DNA of 64,000 nucleotides from Ensifer adhaerens (GTDB lineage: Bacteria; Pseudomonadota; Alphaproteobacteria; Rhizobiales; Rhizobiaceae), in assembly GCF_002007205.1 (NCBI RefSeq), contig NZ_LAZS01000012.1, forward strand, positions 434,001 to 498,000, in the 5' to 3' direction. Shown piece by piece: positions 33,449 to 42,417 of the stretch; positions within the stretch are counted from its first letter, which is position 1; each line of letters starts with the position of its first letter. The notes beneath the pieces were generated by a model. The model was not told the origin of the DNA. It saw only the letters and a list, made by a program, of their open reading frames with translations, and searched no databases. The translations under genes were made by a program, and so were the position numbers.

Positions 33449-34678
33449 CTAAGACCGGGCGCGCGTCAATGTCACGTCCAGAAGCACGTTCGTGCCGGCG
33501 GTCACATCAGCGGGCGTCGCGTATTCATTGGGATTGTGGCTGATGCCTCCTCGGCACGGGACGAAAATCATCGTGGTCGGCACGCGCCTTGCGAGATTGA
33601 AGGCATCGTGGCCGGCACCCGAGACGATGTCGCGACTGGTCAGGTCACGATCCCCGGCGCTTGCCCTCACGGCCTCGATCAACGCGTCGTCGAAGGCCAC
33701 CACGGGCGAGTGCCAGCTCAGACGGCACTCGATGTCGATTCCCTCATGGCTTTTCAGGAGGGTGTTCAGCCCGCTCAGGAGCCGCCGGTGCATTCCCTCA
33801 AGAACTGTTTCATCCGGATGCCTGAGGTCGACCGTCAGCTCCACCCGGCCAGGAACGACGTTGATCGAATTCGGAGAGAGCTCGATGCAACCGATCGTGC
33901 AGCGCGCCAGGTCGTCTGTCCGGCCGATTTCCTGAACCAGGCCAATCACCCGCATGAGGACGGGCACGGGATCCTTGCGCATCGCCATCGGCACCGGCCC
34001 GGCATGGGTTTCCTCGCCGACCAGCGAGATCTCGTACCACCGGATGCCCTGGCCGCCGGTGACGACGCCGATGGTTTTGCCCTCCGCCTCGAGGATCGGA
34101 CCCTGCTCGATATGCAGCTCCAAATAGCAATCAGCATCGGCTAGCTGGGGCAGCGCTTCACGACCGTAGCCGAGCCGGATGAGATCATCGTCGACCGTGA
34201 CCCCCGCGCTGTCGCGAACAGATAGAACCGTTTCAAGTTCGAGCACGCCGCAGGCGACGCCTGAGCCCATCATCGCCGGTTGGAAACGGCACCCTTCCTC
34301 ATTGGTCCAGACGCAGAGCTCGATCGGCCTGATGGTTTCCACCGACCTGTCATCCAGTGTCTCCAGAACTTCCAGTCCCGCGAGCACACCCAGCACACCG
34401 TCGAAGCGACCGCCGGTCGGCTGGGTATCGAGATGGCTGCCGATCAGAACCGCCGGTGCAGCGGGATCGCGGCCCTCGCGGCGAATGAAGAGGTTGCCGA
34501 TCCGGTCCCTTCGGATCCGGTAGCCGCGCTGTGCGCACCAGCCAAGAAGCAGCGCACGGCCCGCCTCATCCGCATCCGACAGCGTCTGCCGGCACGAGCC
34601 ACCTTCCGGCGTGGCGCCAACTTCCGCCATCGCCATCAGCCGTTTCCATAACCTCTCCCCATTGATCGCGTGCTGCAT
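33449..34678 (-). CDS. M20-family Zn-dependent hydrolase (N-carbamoyl-L-amino acid hydrolase / ureidoglycolate-allantoate amidohydrolase type)
   Basis: This 409-residue enzyme has the dizinc motifs GSHLDTQPTGGRFDGVLG, TNEEGCRF, ELHIEQGPILE and the C-terminal SHNPNE. It should hydrolyse an N-carbamoyl or ureido C-N bond in the cytoplasm, releasing CO2 and ammonium. I chose ATG 34678, 6 bases after GGGAGG; an ATG at 34684 abuts that site. It diverges from the aldehyde dehydrogenase gene, and the shared gap holds a palindrome like that before the agmatine operon. The exact substrate is not readable. Confidence 0.88.
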   Translation of the reverse strand: MQHAINGERLWKRLMAMAEVGATPEGGSCRQTLSDADEAGRALLLGWCAQRGYRIRRDRIGNLFIRREGRDPAAPAVLIGSHLDTQPTGGRFDGVLGVLAGLEVLETLDDRSVETIRPIELCVWTNEEGCRFQPAMMGSGVACGVLELETVLSVRDSAGVTVDDDLIRLGYGREALPQLADADCYLELHIEQGPILEAEGKTIGVVTGGQGIRWYEISLVGEETHAGPVPMAMRKDPVPVLMRVIGLVQEIGRTDDLARCTIGCIELSPNSINVVPGRVELTVDLRHPDETVLEGMHRRLLSGLNTLLKSHEGIDIECRLSWHSPVVAFDDALIEAVRASAGDRDLTSRDIVSGAGHDAFNLARRVPTTMIFVPCRGGISHNPNEYATPADVTAGTNVLLDVTLTRARS

Positions 34679-34738
34679 CTCCATCCTCCCTGCGCCTTCT
34701 CTTGCCCACTCAACCTTGTTGGCCATGCGCTGCAACGC

Positions 34739-34760
34739 CAGTCACCCTTGTGGGGGACTG
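34739..34760. promoter_or_regulatory. C/G-box palindrome between the M20 hydrolase and aldehyde dehydrogenase genes
   Basis: A 22-base imperfect palindrome with core AGTCACCCTTGTGGGGGACT has 9-base arms with one mismatch. It lies 60 bases from each divergent start. A related AGTCCCCC-AGA-GGGGG sequence precedes the agmatine/Pot operon at 46478, so both may bind the same regulator, perhaps the LuxR protein encoded at 38160. Confidence 0.6.
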
Positions 34761-34819
34761 TGATGGGGGCCGTCCTGCTCGCTAAGAAATCCGGATACAG
34801 ATCAACGTGGAGGCAGGTC

Positions 34820-36322
34820 ATGGACACGACGGCAGACAGACGATGGCACAGCATCGCAGAAGCGGTTCGACCCGAAACGCGCCTGCTGATCGACGGACAG
34901 TTCCGTGCAGCCGCAAATGGGCAAACGCTGGCGTCGGTCAATCCGGCAACCGGCGCCCTTGTCGCCAATATCGCCTGCGGTGATGCAGGCGATATCGACG
35001 CGGCTTGCGATGTCGCTGCGAAACGGTTCCGGCAGGGCGTCTGGTCGCGCATGCGCCTGCGGCAGCGTGTCGACATTCTCATCCGTTTCTCCGAACTGAT
35101 CGCCGAGAGCAGCGACATTCTGGCGGTGCTCGACACGCTGGAGATGGGCAAGCCGATCGCGGAAATGTGCGCGATCGACGTGCCCGGTGCGGTTCTGACC
35201 ATGCGCTTCATGGCCGAAAGCATCGACAAGATCGCAGGCTCCGCTCCGCTCACCAATCCGGATGCACTGCACTACATCCTGCGCCAGCCGCTCGGCGTCG
35301 TCGGCTGCATCACGCCGTGGAACTACCCGCTCATGATGGCCGTCTGGAAGATCGCGCCGGCGCTTGCTGCCGGCAACAGCGTCGTACTCAAGCCGGCTGA
35401 GGATACATCACTGAGCGCGCTGCTCCTGGGGCGTCTGTTTCTGGAGGCGGGCGGTCCCGATGGCGTCTTCAACGTCGTGCCCGGACGTGGCGCCGTCGCC
35501 GGCCAGGCGCTGGCGCGTTCGATGCACGTCGAAAAGATCGCCTTCACCGGCTCGACGGCGATCGGCCGGCAGATGTATCGCTACGCCGCGGATACGAACC
35601 TCAAGGCGGTTTCGGCCGAACTCGGCGGCAAGTCGCCGCAGATCGTGCTTGCCGATGTCGAGGATCTCTCGTCGGTCGCAGAGAAGATTGCCGACGGGCT
35701 GTTCGGCAATCAGGGCGAGGTCTGCTCGGCAGGATCGCGCATTCTGGTCGACCGGAGCGTTCACGACGACTTCTGCGACCTCGTCGCCGGCCATGCCGCA
35801 CGCAAGTACCGGCCGGGCGATCCGCTCGATCCAGAGACGACGATGGGGCCGCTGGTCAACAAGATGCATCAGGGTCGCGTGCTCGACTACATCGAGGGCG
35901 CGCGGCAGGATGGGGCGACACCGGTGATCGGTGGCGGCGCGATCGACCGGAATGCGGGCGGGGCATGCTTTGTGGAACCGACGCTCTTTGCCGGCGTCGA
36001 CAACCGCATGAAGATCGCCCAGGAGGAAGTCTTCGGCCCGGTGGGCGCGATCATTCCGCACGCCGGCGTTGAAGATGCCGTAAGGATCGCCAACGATAGC
36101 CCCTACGGTCTAGCCGCCGGCGTCTGGACCTGCAACCTCGGTAAGGCGCACCGCGTTGCCCGCGATCTCGAATGCGGCATGGTCTGGATCAACGGCTACA
36201 TGAACGGCGACATGAGCCAGCCCTGGGGCGGCTGGAAGCTCTCCGGTCACGGCCGTGACAAATGTCTGCAGGCCTTGATCGACAACACCCAGTCTAAGTC
36301 GGTCTGGGTCACGCTCGATTGA
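34820..36322 (+). CDS. Aldehyde dehydrogenase (PuuC-like)
   Basis: This 500-residue NAD(P)+-dependent enzyme shows PWNYPLMMAVWKIAPALAAGN, the GSTAIG cofactor loop, the general base in ELGGKSPQ and the nucleophile in GEVCSAGSR. Its overall pattern is like gamma-glutamyl-gamma-aminobutyraldehyde and betaine aldehyde dehydrogenases. ATG 34820 follows GGAGG. In this island it would oxidise the aldehyde made when aminotransferases remove an amino group from putrescine-like compounds. Which aldehyde it prefers is not certain. Confidence 0.92.
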   Translation: MDTTADRRWHSIAEAVRPETRLLIDGQFRAAANGQTLASVNPATGALVANIACGDAGDIDAACDVAAKRFRQGVWSRMRLRQRVDILIRFSELIAESSDILAVLDTLEMGKPIAEMCAIDVPGAVLTMRFMAESIDKIAGSAPLTNPDALHYILRQPLGVVGCITPWNYPLMMAVWKIAPALAAGNSVVLKPAEDTSLSALLLGRLFLEAGGPDGVFNVVPGRGAVAGQALARSMHVEKIAFTGSTAIGRQMYRYAADTNLKAVSAELGGKSPQIVLADVEDLSSVAEKIADGLFGNQGEVCSAGSRILVDRSVHDDFCDLVAGHAARKYRPGDPLDPETTMGPLVNKMHQGRVLDYIEGARQDGATPVIGGGAIDRNAGGACFVEPTLFAGVDNRMKIAQEEVFGPVGAIIPHAGVEDAVRIANDSPYGLAAGVWTCNLGKAHRVARDLECGMVWINGYMNGDMSQPWGGWKLSGHGRDKCLQALIDNTQSKSVWVTLD

Positions 36323-36334
36323 CGGCAAGCGACA

Positions 36335-36360
36335 CTGACAGCCAACAGCATCGCTGTCAG
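36335..36360 (+). terminator. Weak hairpin after the aldehyde dehydrogenase gene
   Basis: CTGACAGC and GCTGTCAG form an 8-base-pair stem with a 10-base loop 12 bases after the stop, without a T-run. Confidence 0.35.
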
Positions 36361-36449
36361 CAACAAGCGCCCGCCATGTTAACGGGAGTAACCTGTATTG
36401 ATGTCGCGGGCGTGGTAGTGAGAAAGTCCGACAGAAAAGGTACGACTCC

Positions 36450-38156
36450 ATGTCCCGAAACACAAAACCGACGCTGCGATCGCTGACCGGCCTTCTGCTG
36501 GCCGCCTCGGCGCTTTGCAGCGCGAGTGCTGCGGCCGCCGAGACGCTTGTCATCACCGATGCCAAGGTGCGCACGATGAACCCGGCCGCTCCGCTCGCGG
36601 AGGCCGTCGCGATCGATGAGGATGGCGTGATCCTTGCCGTCGGCGACGAAGGAACGGTCCTGAAGAAGGCAGGCGCAGACGCGCATGTCGTCAAGCTCGG
36701 CGGCAAGCTGGTCCTGCCGGGCTTCCAGGATGCGCACGTGCATCTGATCGAAGCAGGCGTCAACGCAAGTCTCTGCGAATTCGAAGCCCTCGCCTCGCTC
36801 GAAGAGACAAAAGCCACGGTGCGCGATTGCGTGAAGGAGAGCGAAGGCGATTGGGTTGTCGGCTCGGGCGTCAGCATGACCAACCTGCTCGACGAAACCG
36901 ACGATCCCGTTGGCGTGCTCGACAAGATTTCCAGCGATCGGCCGATCCTGATCCTCGACGACATTGGCCACGGCGCCTGGGCCAACAGCGTCGCGCTTGA
37001 GGCTGCCGGCTACGACAAGATTAAGGGCAACCCGCCCGGCGGCATCATCCTGCGCGATGAAAAGACCGGTGCGCCGAATGGCATCGTCCTTGAGAACGCC
37101 CAGCAGAAGCTGCGCAACCTCGCCTTTCCGGACACGCCCGAAAACGTCAAGTTCGCCTATGAAAACATGCTGCCGACGCTGAAGACGATGGCAGAAAACG
37201 GCATCACCACCGTCAGCGACGCCGGCGGATTCTGGCCTCAGGGGCACCTGAAGGCCTGGCAAATGGCCGAGAAGAACGACACGCTGACACTCCGGGCGGC
37301 CAACGCGCTCTATGTCTATCCCGACCTGCCGTTCGACGAGCAGGTGGAGACACTCTCGAACTTCTACAGCAACGATCCGAACCGGCTTTTGAAGTTCAAC
37401 CAGGTGAAAATCTATGTCGACGGAATCCTCGAGCAGCGCACCGGCGCCCTGCTTGCGCCCTACAGACAAGGCCCGGGCATCGATCACGGGTTCGACAGCG
37501 GCTTCCTCTATTTCGACGAGGCGACGCTCGACCGCTATTCCAAGGTGCTCTCCGAAAAGGGCTTCAAGCTGCACTATCACGTGACCGGCGACCGCGGCGC
37601 GCGCCTCGCGCTCGACGCCATCGCGCAATCCGACCCGGAGCCAGGCCCGCATCGGCTCACGCATATCTACCTGCTCGACAAGGCCGATTATGGCCGCTTC
37701 AAGGACGAAGGCGTCGTTGCCGACTTCCAGTTGGCCCCGAGTTCGCTCAGCCGCGAGTACGATACCTTCATCCGCAAGTTCATCGGCGAACGCGCCGACA
37801 CCATGATGCCGGCCGGCAGCATCGAGAAGACGGGCGCAACCATGGTCATGAGCAGCGACTTCGATGCGGACGAGCTGTCCCCGCTGATCAAGATTCAGAC
37901 CGCACTCCAGCGCAAGAAGGACGGTGCGCCAGACGTGGAAACGGCGGTCAAATGGATGACGGTCAATCCAGCGAAGCTCCTGAACCAGGACGACAAGACG
38001 GGCACGATCGAGCCCGGCAAGTTCGCCGACCTCGTCGTCATTGACAAGGATATCTTCGAGATCCCCGTGAAGGAAATCGGCAAGGCCACTGTGGAGGCGA
38101 CCTTGTTGCAGGGTGATCCGGTCTTTGATGCGGAAGGCCTGTTCTCCGGCAACTGA
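36450..38156 (+). CDS. Exported amidohydrolase (YtcJ-like)
   Basis: This 568-residue protein has a signal peptide (LLLAASALCSASAAAAE). The amidohydrolase/TIM-barrel sequence begins ETLVITDAKVRTMNP, with metal-binding DAHVHL, HYHVTGDRGAR, a later SSDFDADELSP and the closing GTIEPGKFADLVVIDKD. YtcJ-like proteins hydrolyse amides or cyclic amides, and most have no known substrate. A periplasmic location is unusual for the family and suggests it trims a substrate before import by the neighbouring ABC systems. Its stop lies 3 bases from that of the convergent LuxR gene. Confidence 0.88.
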   Translation: MSRNTKPTLRSLTGLLLAASALCSASAAAAETLVITDAKVRTMNPAAPLAEAVAIDEDGVILAVGDEGTVLKKAGADAHVVKLGGKLVLPGFQDAHVHLIEAGVNASLCEFEALASLEETKATVRDCVKESEGDWVVGSGVSMTNLLDETDDPVGVLDKISSDRPILILDDIGHGAWANSVALEAAGYDKIKGNPPGGIILRDEKTGAPNGIVLENAQQKLRNLAFPDTPENVKFAYENMLPTLKTMAENGITTVSDAGGFWPQGHLKAWQMAEKNDTLTLRAANALYVYPDLPFDEQVETLSNFYSNDPNRLLKFNQVKIYVDGILEQRTGALLAPYRQGPGIDHGFDSGFLYFDEATLDRYSKVLSEKGFKLHYHVTGDRGARLALDAIAQSDPEPGPHRLTHIYLLDKADYGRFKDEGVVADFQLAPSSLSREYDTFIRKFIGERADTMMPAGSIEKTGATMVMSSDFDADELSPLIKIQTALQRKKDGAPDVETAVKWMTVNPAKLLNQDDKTGTIEPGKFADLVVIDKDIFEIPVKEIGKATVEATLLQGDPVFDAEGLFSGN

Positions 38157-38159
38157 TTG

Positions 38160-38933
38160 CTACGCGCTAGCGCCTCCGAGCAGGAGCGAGAACAACTCGC
38201 CCTGCGAGGAGATCTTGAGCTTGGAATAGATGCGCTTGCGGTGAACCTTCACCGTTTCGGGGCTGTTGCCGAGAATGCGCGCGATGCTCTTGGTCGAGTG
38301 CCCTTTGAGCATCAGCCGGATGATTTCCCCCTCGCGCGTGCTCACCTTCAACTGCGACAGGGTGGCAAACACCATGTCGGCCGCGGGCTCGCTTGCGGCC
38401 GATCCTGAGACCGGTTGCGGCCAGTGCTTGCGGCAAAGCTCGGAGACCACGGGCAACAGGCCGTCGAGATGGGCGCGGGCCTGCGGTCCGGGACGGCAGT
38501 CCGCCGTGCGCTGGCCGAGCGAAAGCGCGATCGCGGTGCCCGCAGCACTGGCGACAAGCATCACGATTTCGTCGTAGAGCCCGGTTTCGGCATAGAACAT
38601 CCGGTAGTATTCGCTCTCGCGAAAATCGTCCGGCGCACAGTCGTCGAGGCTCACCACCCGGTCGCCGGGGTCAGCCAAATAGAGGCTGTAAAAGGGATCG
38701 AGCAGGTAGGCGAAGCTCAGATAAGGCCCGATCGTGCGCCTGGTCGCCTCTGGATCGAGGTCGCTATAAAGCTGCAGCGGCGGCTGGTCGGCGGAAAACA
38801 CCGAGACGAACAGGCTGTCGAAGCCGTAGACGTCAAGGCAGAGCTGCCTTAGTGCATCCGGAAAGGCCGGGCTGCCAATTGCAGCCACGGCCTTGCCGAT
38901 CAATGTCATCTGTTCGAACGGAAATCCCGTCAT
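38160..38933 (-). CDS. LuxR family transcriptional regulator
   Basis: This 257-residue protein has a C-terminal LuxR/GerE helix-turn-helix (REGEIIRLMLKGHSTKSIARILGNSPETVKVHRKRIYSKL in overlapping blocks, about 190-245). The N-terminal GAF-like domain does not carry the usual acyl-homoserine-lactone residues in an obvious arrangement. It is the last gene of the agmatine/Pot operon, 32 bases after aguA, so it probably regulates that operon by sensing a polyamine-related ligand. Candidate binding sites lie at 46478 and 34739. ATG 38933 follows GGCGGGGA. Confidence 0.88.
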   Translation of the reverse strand: MTGFPFEQMTLIGKAVAAIGSPAFPDALRQLCLDVYGFDSLFVSVFSADQPPLQLYSDLDPEATRRTIGPYLSFAYLLDPFYSLYLADPGDRVVSLDDCAPDDFRESEYYRMFYAETGLYDEIVMLVASAAGTAIALSLGQRTADCRPGPQARAHLDGLLPVVSELCRKHWPQPVSGSAASEPAADMVFATLSQLKVSTREGEIIRLMLKGHSTKSIARILGNSPETVKVHRKRIYSKLKISSQGELFSLLLGGASA

Positions 38934-38965
38934 TCCCCGCCTTGTCGTCAAGAATCCTTCGACGA

Positions 38966-39991
38966 TCAAAGCGGTTCCTGCTGGGTAATGCAATGGATGC
39001 CGCCGCCGCCGATGGCAATGGCGTCGATCCGGACCTCGCGCACGCGCCGATCGGGGAACAGCGAACGGAACATCTGCCGCACGACCGTGTCGGACTCGAT
39101 GCCATAGCACGGCATGATCACGCCGCCATTGACGAGGTAGGAGTTGACGTAGGAACGGCAGAATTTCGGATGGTCCGACGGCGCGTCGACCGCTTCCGGA
39201 ACGGTGACGATCCGGATCGGCCGCCCCTTGGCATCGGTCTGGCCCCGCATCGCCTCCAGGTTCAGGCGAATGTAGTGGTTCCACTCGTCATCCTCCTTGC
39301 TGCCCCCCTCGCTCGGGCTCTCCATCAGCACGACGCCGGGCGCAACGAAAACGGCGATGCCGTCCACATGGCCATCGGTCTCTTCCTCTATCGGATTGCC
39401 GGGCAGCCAGATCACCTTTTCGCCGCCCAGCATGTCGAGCAGCTCGCGCTCGATGTCGTCGCGGCTCCAGCCGGGATTGCGGTTGCTGTTCGGGAAGCAG
39501 GTCTCGGTGGTGATGATCGTGCCTTCGCCATCGACGCTGACGCCACCGCCCTCGGCAATCAGGTTAGACACGAAGCCTGCGACGCCCGCCTTCTCCAGCA
39601 CCAGCCCGGAAAAGGCAGCATCGCCGTTGAACGGGTGATACTTGCCGCCCCAGGCGTTGAACCTGAAGCGCGCGCCGGCACGCCGGCCGTCAGCCGCTGT
39701 CAGGAAGCAGGGGCCGGCATCGCGCGCCCAGCTGTCGTCGATCTCGGCTTCGACGAGATCGATCGACGGGTCGAGGATGGCGCGCGCCTCCTCCATGTCC
39801 TCAGGGCGCACAGCCATCGTCACCGCCTCGAACTCGCGGATCGCGTGGGCGACAGCCGCGTAGTCGCGACGGGTCGCGGCGATATCGTCCCAGACCTCGT
39901 GGCGGCATGGCCACATCATCCAGGTGCGCCGATGCGGCGCCCATTCGGCCGGCATGCGAAACCCGGCTTCGCGGGGTGTCTGGTTCTTCAT
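38966..39991 (-). CDS. aguA: Agmatine deiminase
   Basis: This 341-residue enzyme of the guanidine-modifying (pentein) superfamily converts agmatine to N-carbamoylputrescine and ammonia. It has FRMPAEWAPHRRTWMMWP, the DSWARDAGP and ETDGHVDG catalytic stretches and the nucleophilic Cys in GGGGIHCITQQEP near the C-terminus. ATG 39991 follows AGGAAGGA. It lies directly after aguB, which performs the next step. Confidence 0.95.
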   Translation of the reverse strand: MKNQTPREAGFRMPAEWAPHRRTWMMWPCRHEVWDDIAATRRDYAAVAHAIREFEAVTMAVRPEDMEEARAILDPSIDLVEAEIDDSWARDAGPCFLTAADGRRAGARFRFNAWGGKYHPFNGDAAFSGLVLEKAGVAGFVSNLIAEGGGVSVDGEGTIITTETCFPNSNRNPGWSRDDIERELLDMLGGEKVIWLPGNPIEEETDGHVDGIAVFVAPGVVLMESPSEGGSKEDDEWNHYIRLNLEAMRGQTDAKGRPIRIVTVPEAVDAPSDHPKFCRSYVNSYLVNGGVIMPCYGIESDTVVRQMFRSLFPDRRVREVRIDAIAIGGGGIHCITQQEPL

Positions 39992-40088
39992 GGTACAATT
40001 CCTTCCTGCCTGGTCTCGACGCCCGCGATATAGCCGACGCGCCGGGATGCCGGCCTCACTGCAATGTTGCTCGTTCAAGAAAATCCGG

Positions 40089-40964
40089 TCAGACGATCGC
40101 CGTCTGGCCATCAAGGGTGCGGATTGCGACGTAGAGATCGGGCCTGCGGTCCCGGTAGATCCCCCAGCTGCGCCGGAAGACGCGGACCGCGTCGAGATCA
40201 AAGCGCGCCGTCAGATAGGTCTCGTCGGTCCGGTTCGCTTCGGCCACGATCGCACCCGTCTGGTCGGCAATGAAGGAGGTGCCATAAAACAGCGCCTCGT
40301 TGCCGCCGGCCACTTCACTTCCCACCCGGTTGGAGGCGATGACCGGCACCATGTTGGCGGCCGCATGGCCCTGCATCGTGCGACGCCAGTGGCCGGAACT
40401 GTCGATCTCGGCTTTCTGCTCGCTGCCGATCGCCGTCGGGAAGAACAGCAGGTCAGCCCCCTGCAAGGCAAGTGCCCGGGCGGTTTCGGGAAACCACTGG
40501 TCCCAGCAGATGCCGCAGCCGATCCGCGCATATTTCGTATCGACCGCCCGAATGCCGGTGTCGCCCGGGCTGAAATAGAACTTCTCCTCGTATCCCGGCG
40601 CCTGCGGGATGTGGGACTTGCGATAGTTCCAGAGGATCTCGCCGTCGGCATCGATGATCGCGAGCGAGTTGTACTGCGCCGGCCCGGCCTTCTCGTAGTA
40701 GGAAATTGGCAGCACGACGCCGAGCTCCTTCGCGACCGCCCGAAAATGCCTGACAGCACGATCCTCGCCAAGGCTCGCCGCCAGATCGAGGTGATCGATC
40801 GTCTGCTCCAGGCAGAAGTAGGGCGTCTGGAATAGCTCCTGCAACAGGATGATCTGAGCGCCATCCTCATGGGCAAGCCGCACCAGCTCCTCGGCCTTTT
40901 CGATGTTCTCGTCGATGTTCCAGCTGCAGGCCATCTGCGTCGCTGCGACCGTGACTTCGCTCAT
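40089..40964 (-). CDS. aguB: N-carbamoylputrescine amidase
   Basis: This 291-residue nitrilase-fold enzyme hydrolyses N-carbamoylputrescine to putrescine, CO2 and ammonia. The catalytic triad is visible: Glu in LLQELFQTPYF, Lys in YRKSHIP and Cys in GCGICWDQWFPE. WNIDENIEKAEELVR near the start is typical of AguB. It lies between the aminotransferase and aguA genes on one message, 12 bases after the former. Confidence 0.95.
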   Translation of the reverse strand: MSEVTVAATQMACSWNIDENIEKAEELVRLAHEDGAQIILLQELFQTPYFCLEQTIDHLDLAASLGEDRAVRHFRAVAKELGVVLPISYYEKAGPAQYNSLAIIDADGEILWNYRKSHIPQAPGYEEKFYFSPGDTGIRAVDTKYARIGCGICWDQWFPETARALALQGADLLFFPTAIGSEQKAEIDSSGHWRRTMQGHAAANMVPVIASNRVGSEVAGGNEALFYGTSFIADQTGAIVAEANRTDETYLTARFDLDAVRVFRRSWGIYRDRRPDLYVAIRTLDGQTAIV

Positions 40965-40976
40965 CTCAAATGCTCC

Positions 40977-42377
40977 TCAAGCGCGGGATGCCATGAAGGC
41001 GGCGATCGATTCCGAAAGGGCGGAAACGATCGTGTCGCATTCGGCCTCCGTGACGATCAAAGGTGGCGATACGATGAGCCGATTGCCGACCGGACGGACG
41101 ATAACGCCGCGGGCGACGCAGCCCTGGAAGATCGTTTCGCTCGCCTTCTCGTGCGCTGGCAACGGCTGCTTCGTGACCTTGTCGGCGACGAGATCGATGC
41201 CGAGCATCAGGCCGGCCCCGCGCACGTCGCCGACGATATCGTGGGCGAGAAGGGCCTTCGCCCGGCTCTGCAGATGCGCCCCGGTGCGGGCCGCATGCGG
41301 CAGCAGCCGCTCCCGCTCCATGATCTCGATGTTGGTGAGCGCCGCGGCACAGGAGACGGGGTGGCCGAAATAGGTGAGCCCCATTGAGAACACGCCGCCT
41401 TCGCATTGCGGACGACTGATGACGTCATAGATCTCATCGGAGATCAGCGTCGCGCCGAGCGGGATGTAGCCCGACGTTATACCCTTGGCCGACACGAGGA
41501 TATCGGGCTGCGTCTGGTAGATCGCGTCGGACGCGAACCACTCTCCGAGGCGGCCGAAGCCGGTCACCACCTCATCGGCGATGTAGAGGATGTCGCTGCG
41601 GCGGCAGACCGCCTGCATGCGCTTGTGATAGCCCTTCGGCGCCACCAGCACGCCGCCTGCGCCCATGATCGGCTCGGCGATGAAGGCGGCGACATTCTGA
41701 GGACCGAGTTGCTCGACGCGCATTTCGAACTCGCGCACCAGCAGGTCGCAATAGGCCTCCTCGGACATTCCATCCGGGCGTGCGTAACAATCGGCGGCCG
41801 AGACGTGGTGGATGAAGTCCTCGCCGACCTGGGCAAAGCCGTATTTGGTGCCGTGGATACCGGTCAGCGCCGCCGCCACATAGGTCGCGCCGTGGTAGGC
41901 GTTGTTGCGCGAGATGATCTTGCGCTTGCCCGGCTTGCCGCGCATGGCGAAGTAGTAGTGCACGATGCGGATGGCCGCATCGTTCGCGGTCGAGCCACCG
42001 CAGGTGTAATAGACATGGTTGAGGCTGCCGGGCGAAAGTTCCGCAAGCCGCGCGCCGAGTTCGGATGCAGGCACGTTCCCCGATGCACCGAAGGGATTGT
42101 AGTAGTCCATGTCCATGACCTGGGCGGCGATGGCGTCGGCCATCTCGCGGCGGCCGTGGCCGATATTGACGCACCAGAGCCCGGCGATGCCGTCGAGCAG
42201 GCGCCGTCCGGCGTTGTCGACGACATAGGCGCCCTCGGCCTTCTCGATGATCTGGCTGCCGGTCGCAGCGAAGGTCGAGAAATCGGTATAGGGGTGCAGG
42301 ACGTGATCGCGGTCCTTCTCGAAGGCGGAACGGTTGTTCGGCCGGTCAGCGGGAACAACGGATTGAACGATGGTCAT
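40977..42377 (-). CDS. Class III aminotransferase (putrescine/beta-alanine-pyruvate type)
   Basis: This 466-residue PLP enzyme has the omega-transaminase pattern GLWCVNIGHGR, YYTCGGSTANDAAIR and DEVVTGFGRLG, and the cofactor lysine in SAKGITSGYIPLGA. It should move the terminal amino group of putrescine (made by AguA and AguB) to pyruvate, giving aminobutyraldehyde for an aldehyde dehydrogenase. ATG 42377 follows CTGGAGAAG. Its place between the binding protein and aguB genes supports this role; SpuC-type specificity is inference. Confidence 0.9.
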   Translation of the reverse strand: MTIVQSVVPADRPNNRSAFEKDRDHVLHPYTDFSTFAATGSQIIEKAEGAYVVDNAGRRLLDGIAGLWCVNIGHGRREMADAIAAQVMDMDYYNPFGASGNVPASELGARLAELSPGSLNHVYYTCGGSTANDAAIRIVHYYFAMRGKPGKRKIISRNNAYHGATYVAAALTGIHGTKYGFAQVGEDFIHHVSAADCYARPDGMSEEAYCDLLVREFEMRVEQLGPQNVAAFIAEPIMGAGGVLVAPKGYHKRMQAVCRRSDILYIADEVVTGFGRLGEWFASDAIYQTQPDILVSAKGITSGYIPLGATLISDEIYDVISRPQCEGGVFSMGLTYFGHPVSCAAALTNIEIMERERLLPHAARTGAHLQSRAKALLAHDIVGDVRGAGLMLGIDLVADKVTKQPLPAHEKASETIFQGCVARGVIVRPVGNRLIVSPPLIVTEAECDTIVSALSESIAAFMASRA

Positions 42378-42417
42378 TTTCTTCTCCAGAATGGCATGAG
42401 GCATGGTTTCCGCGGGG

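Noticed and set aside
38934-39284. N-terminal extension of the LuxR gene by 117 codons
   Set aside because: This part overlaps the end of aguA in another frame and has no family resemblance. The start at 38933 gives normal LuxR architecture.
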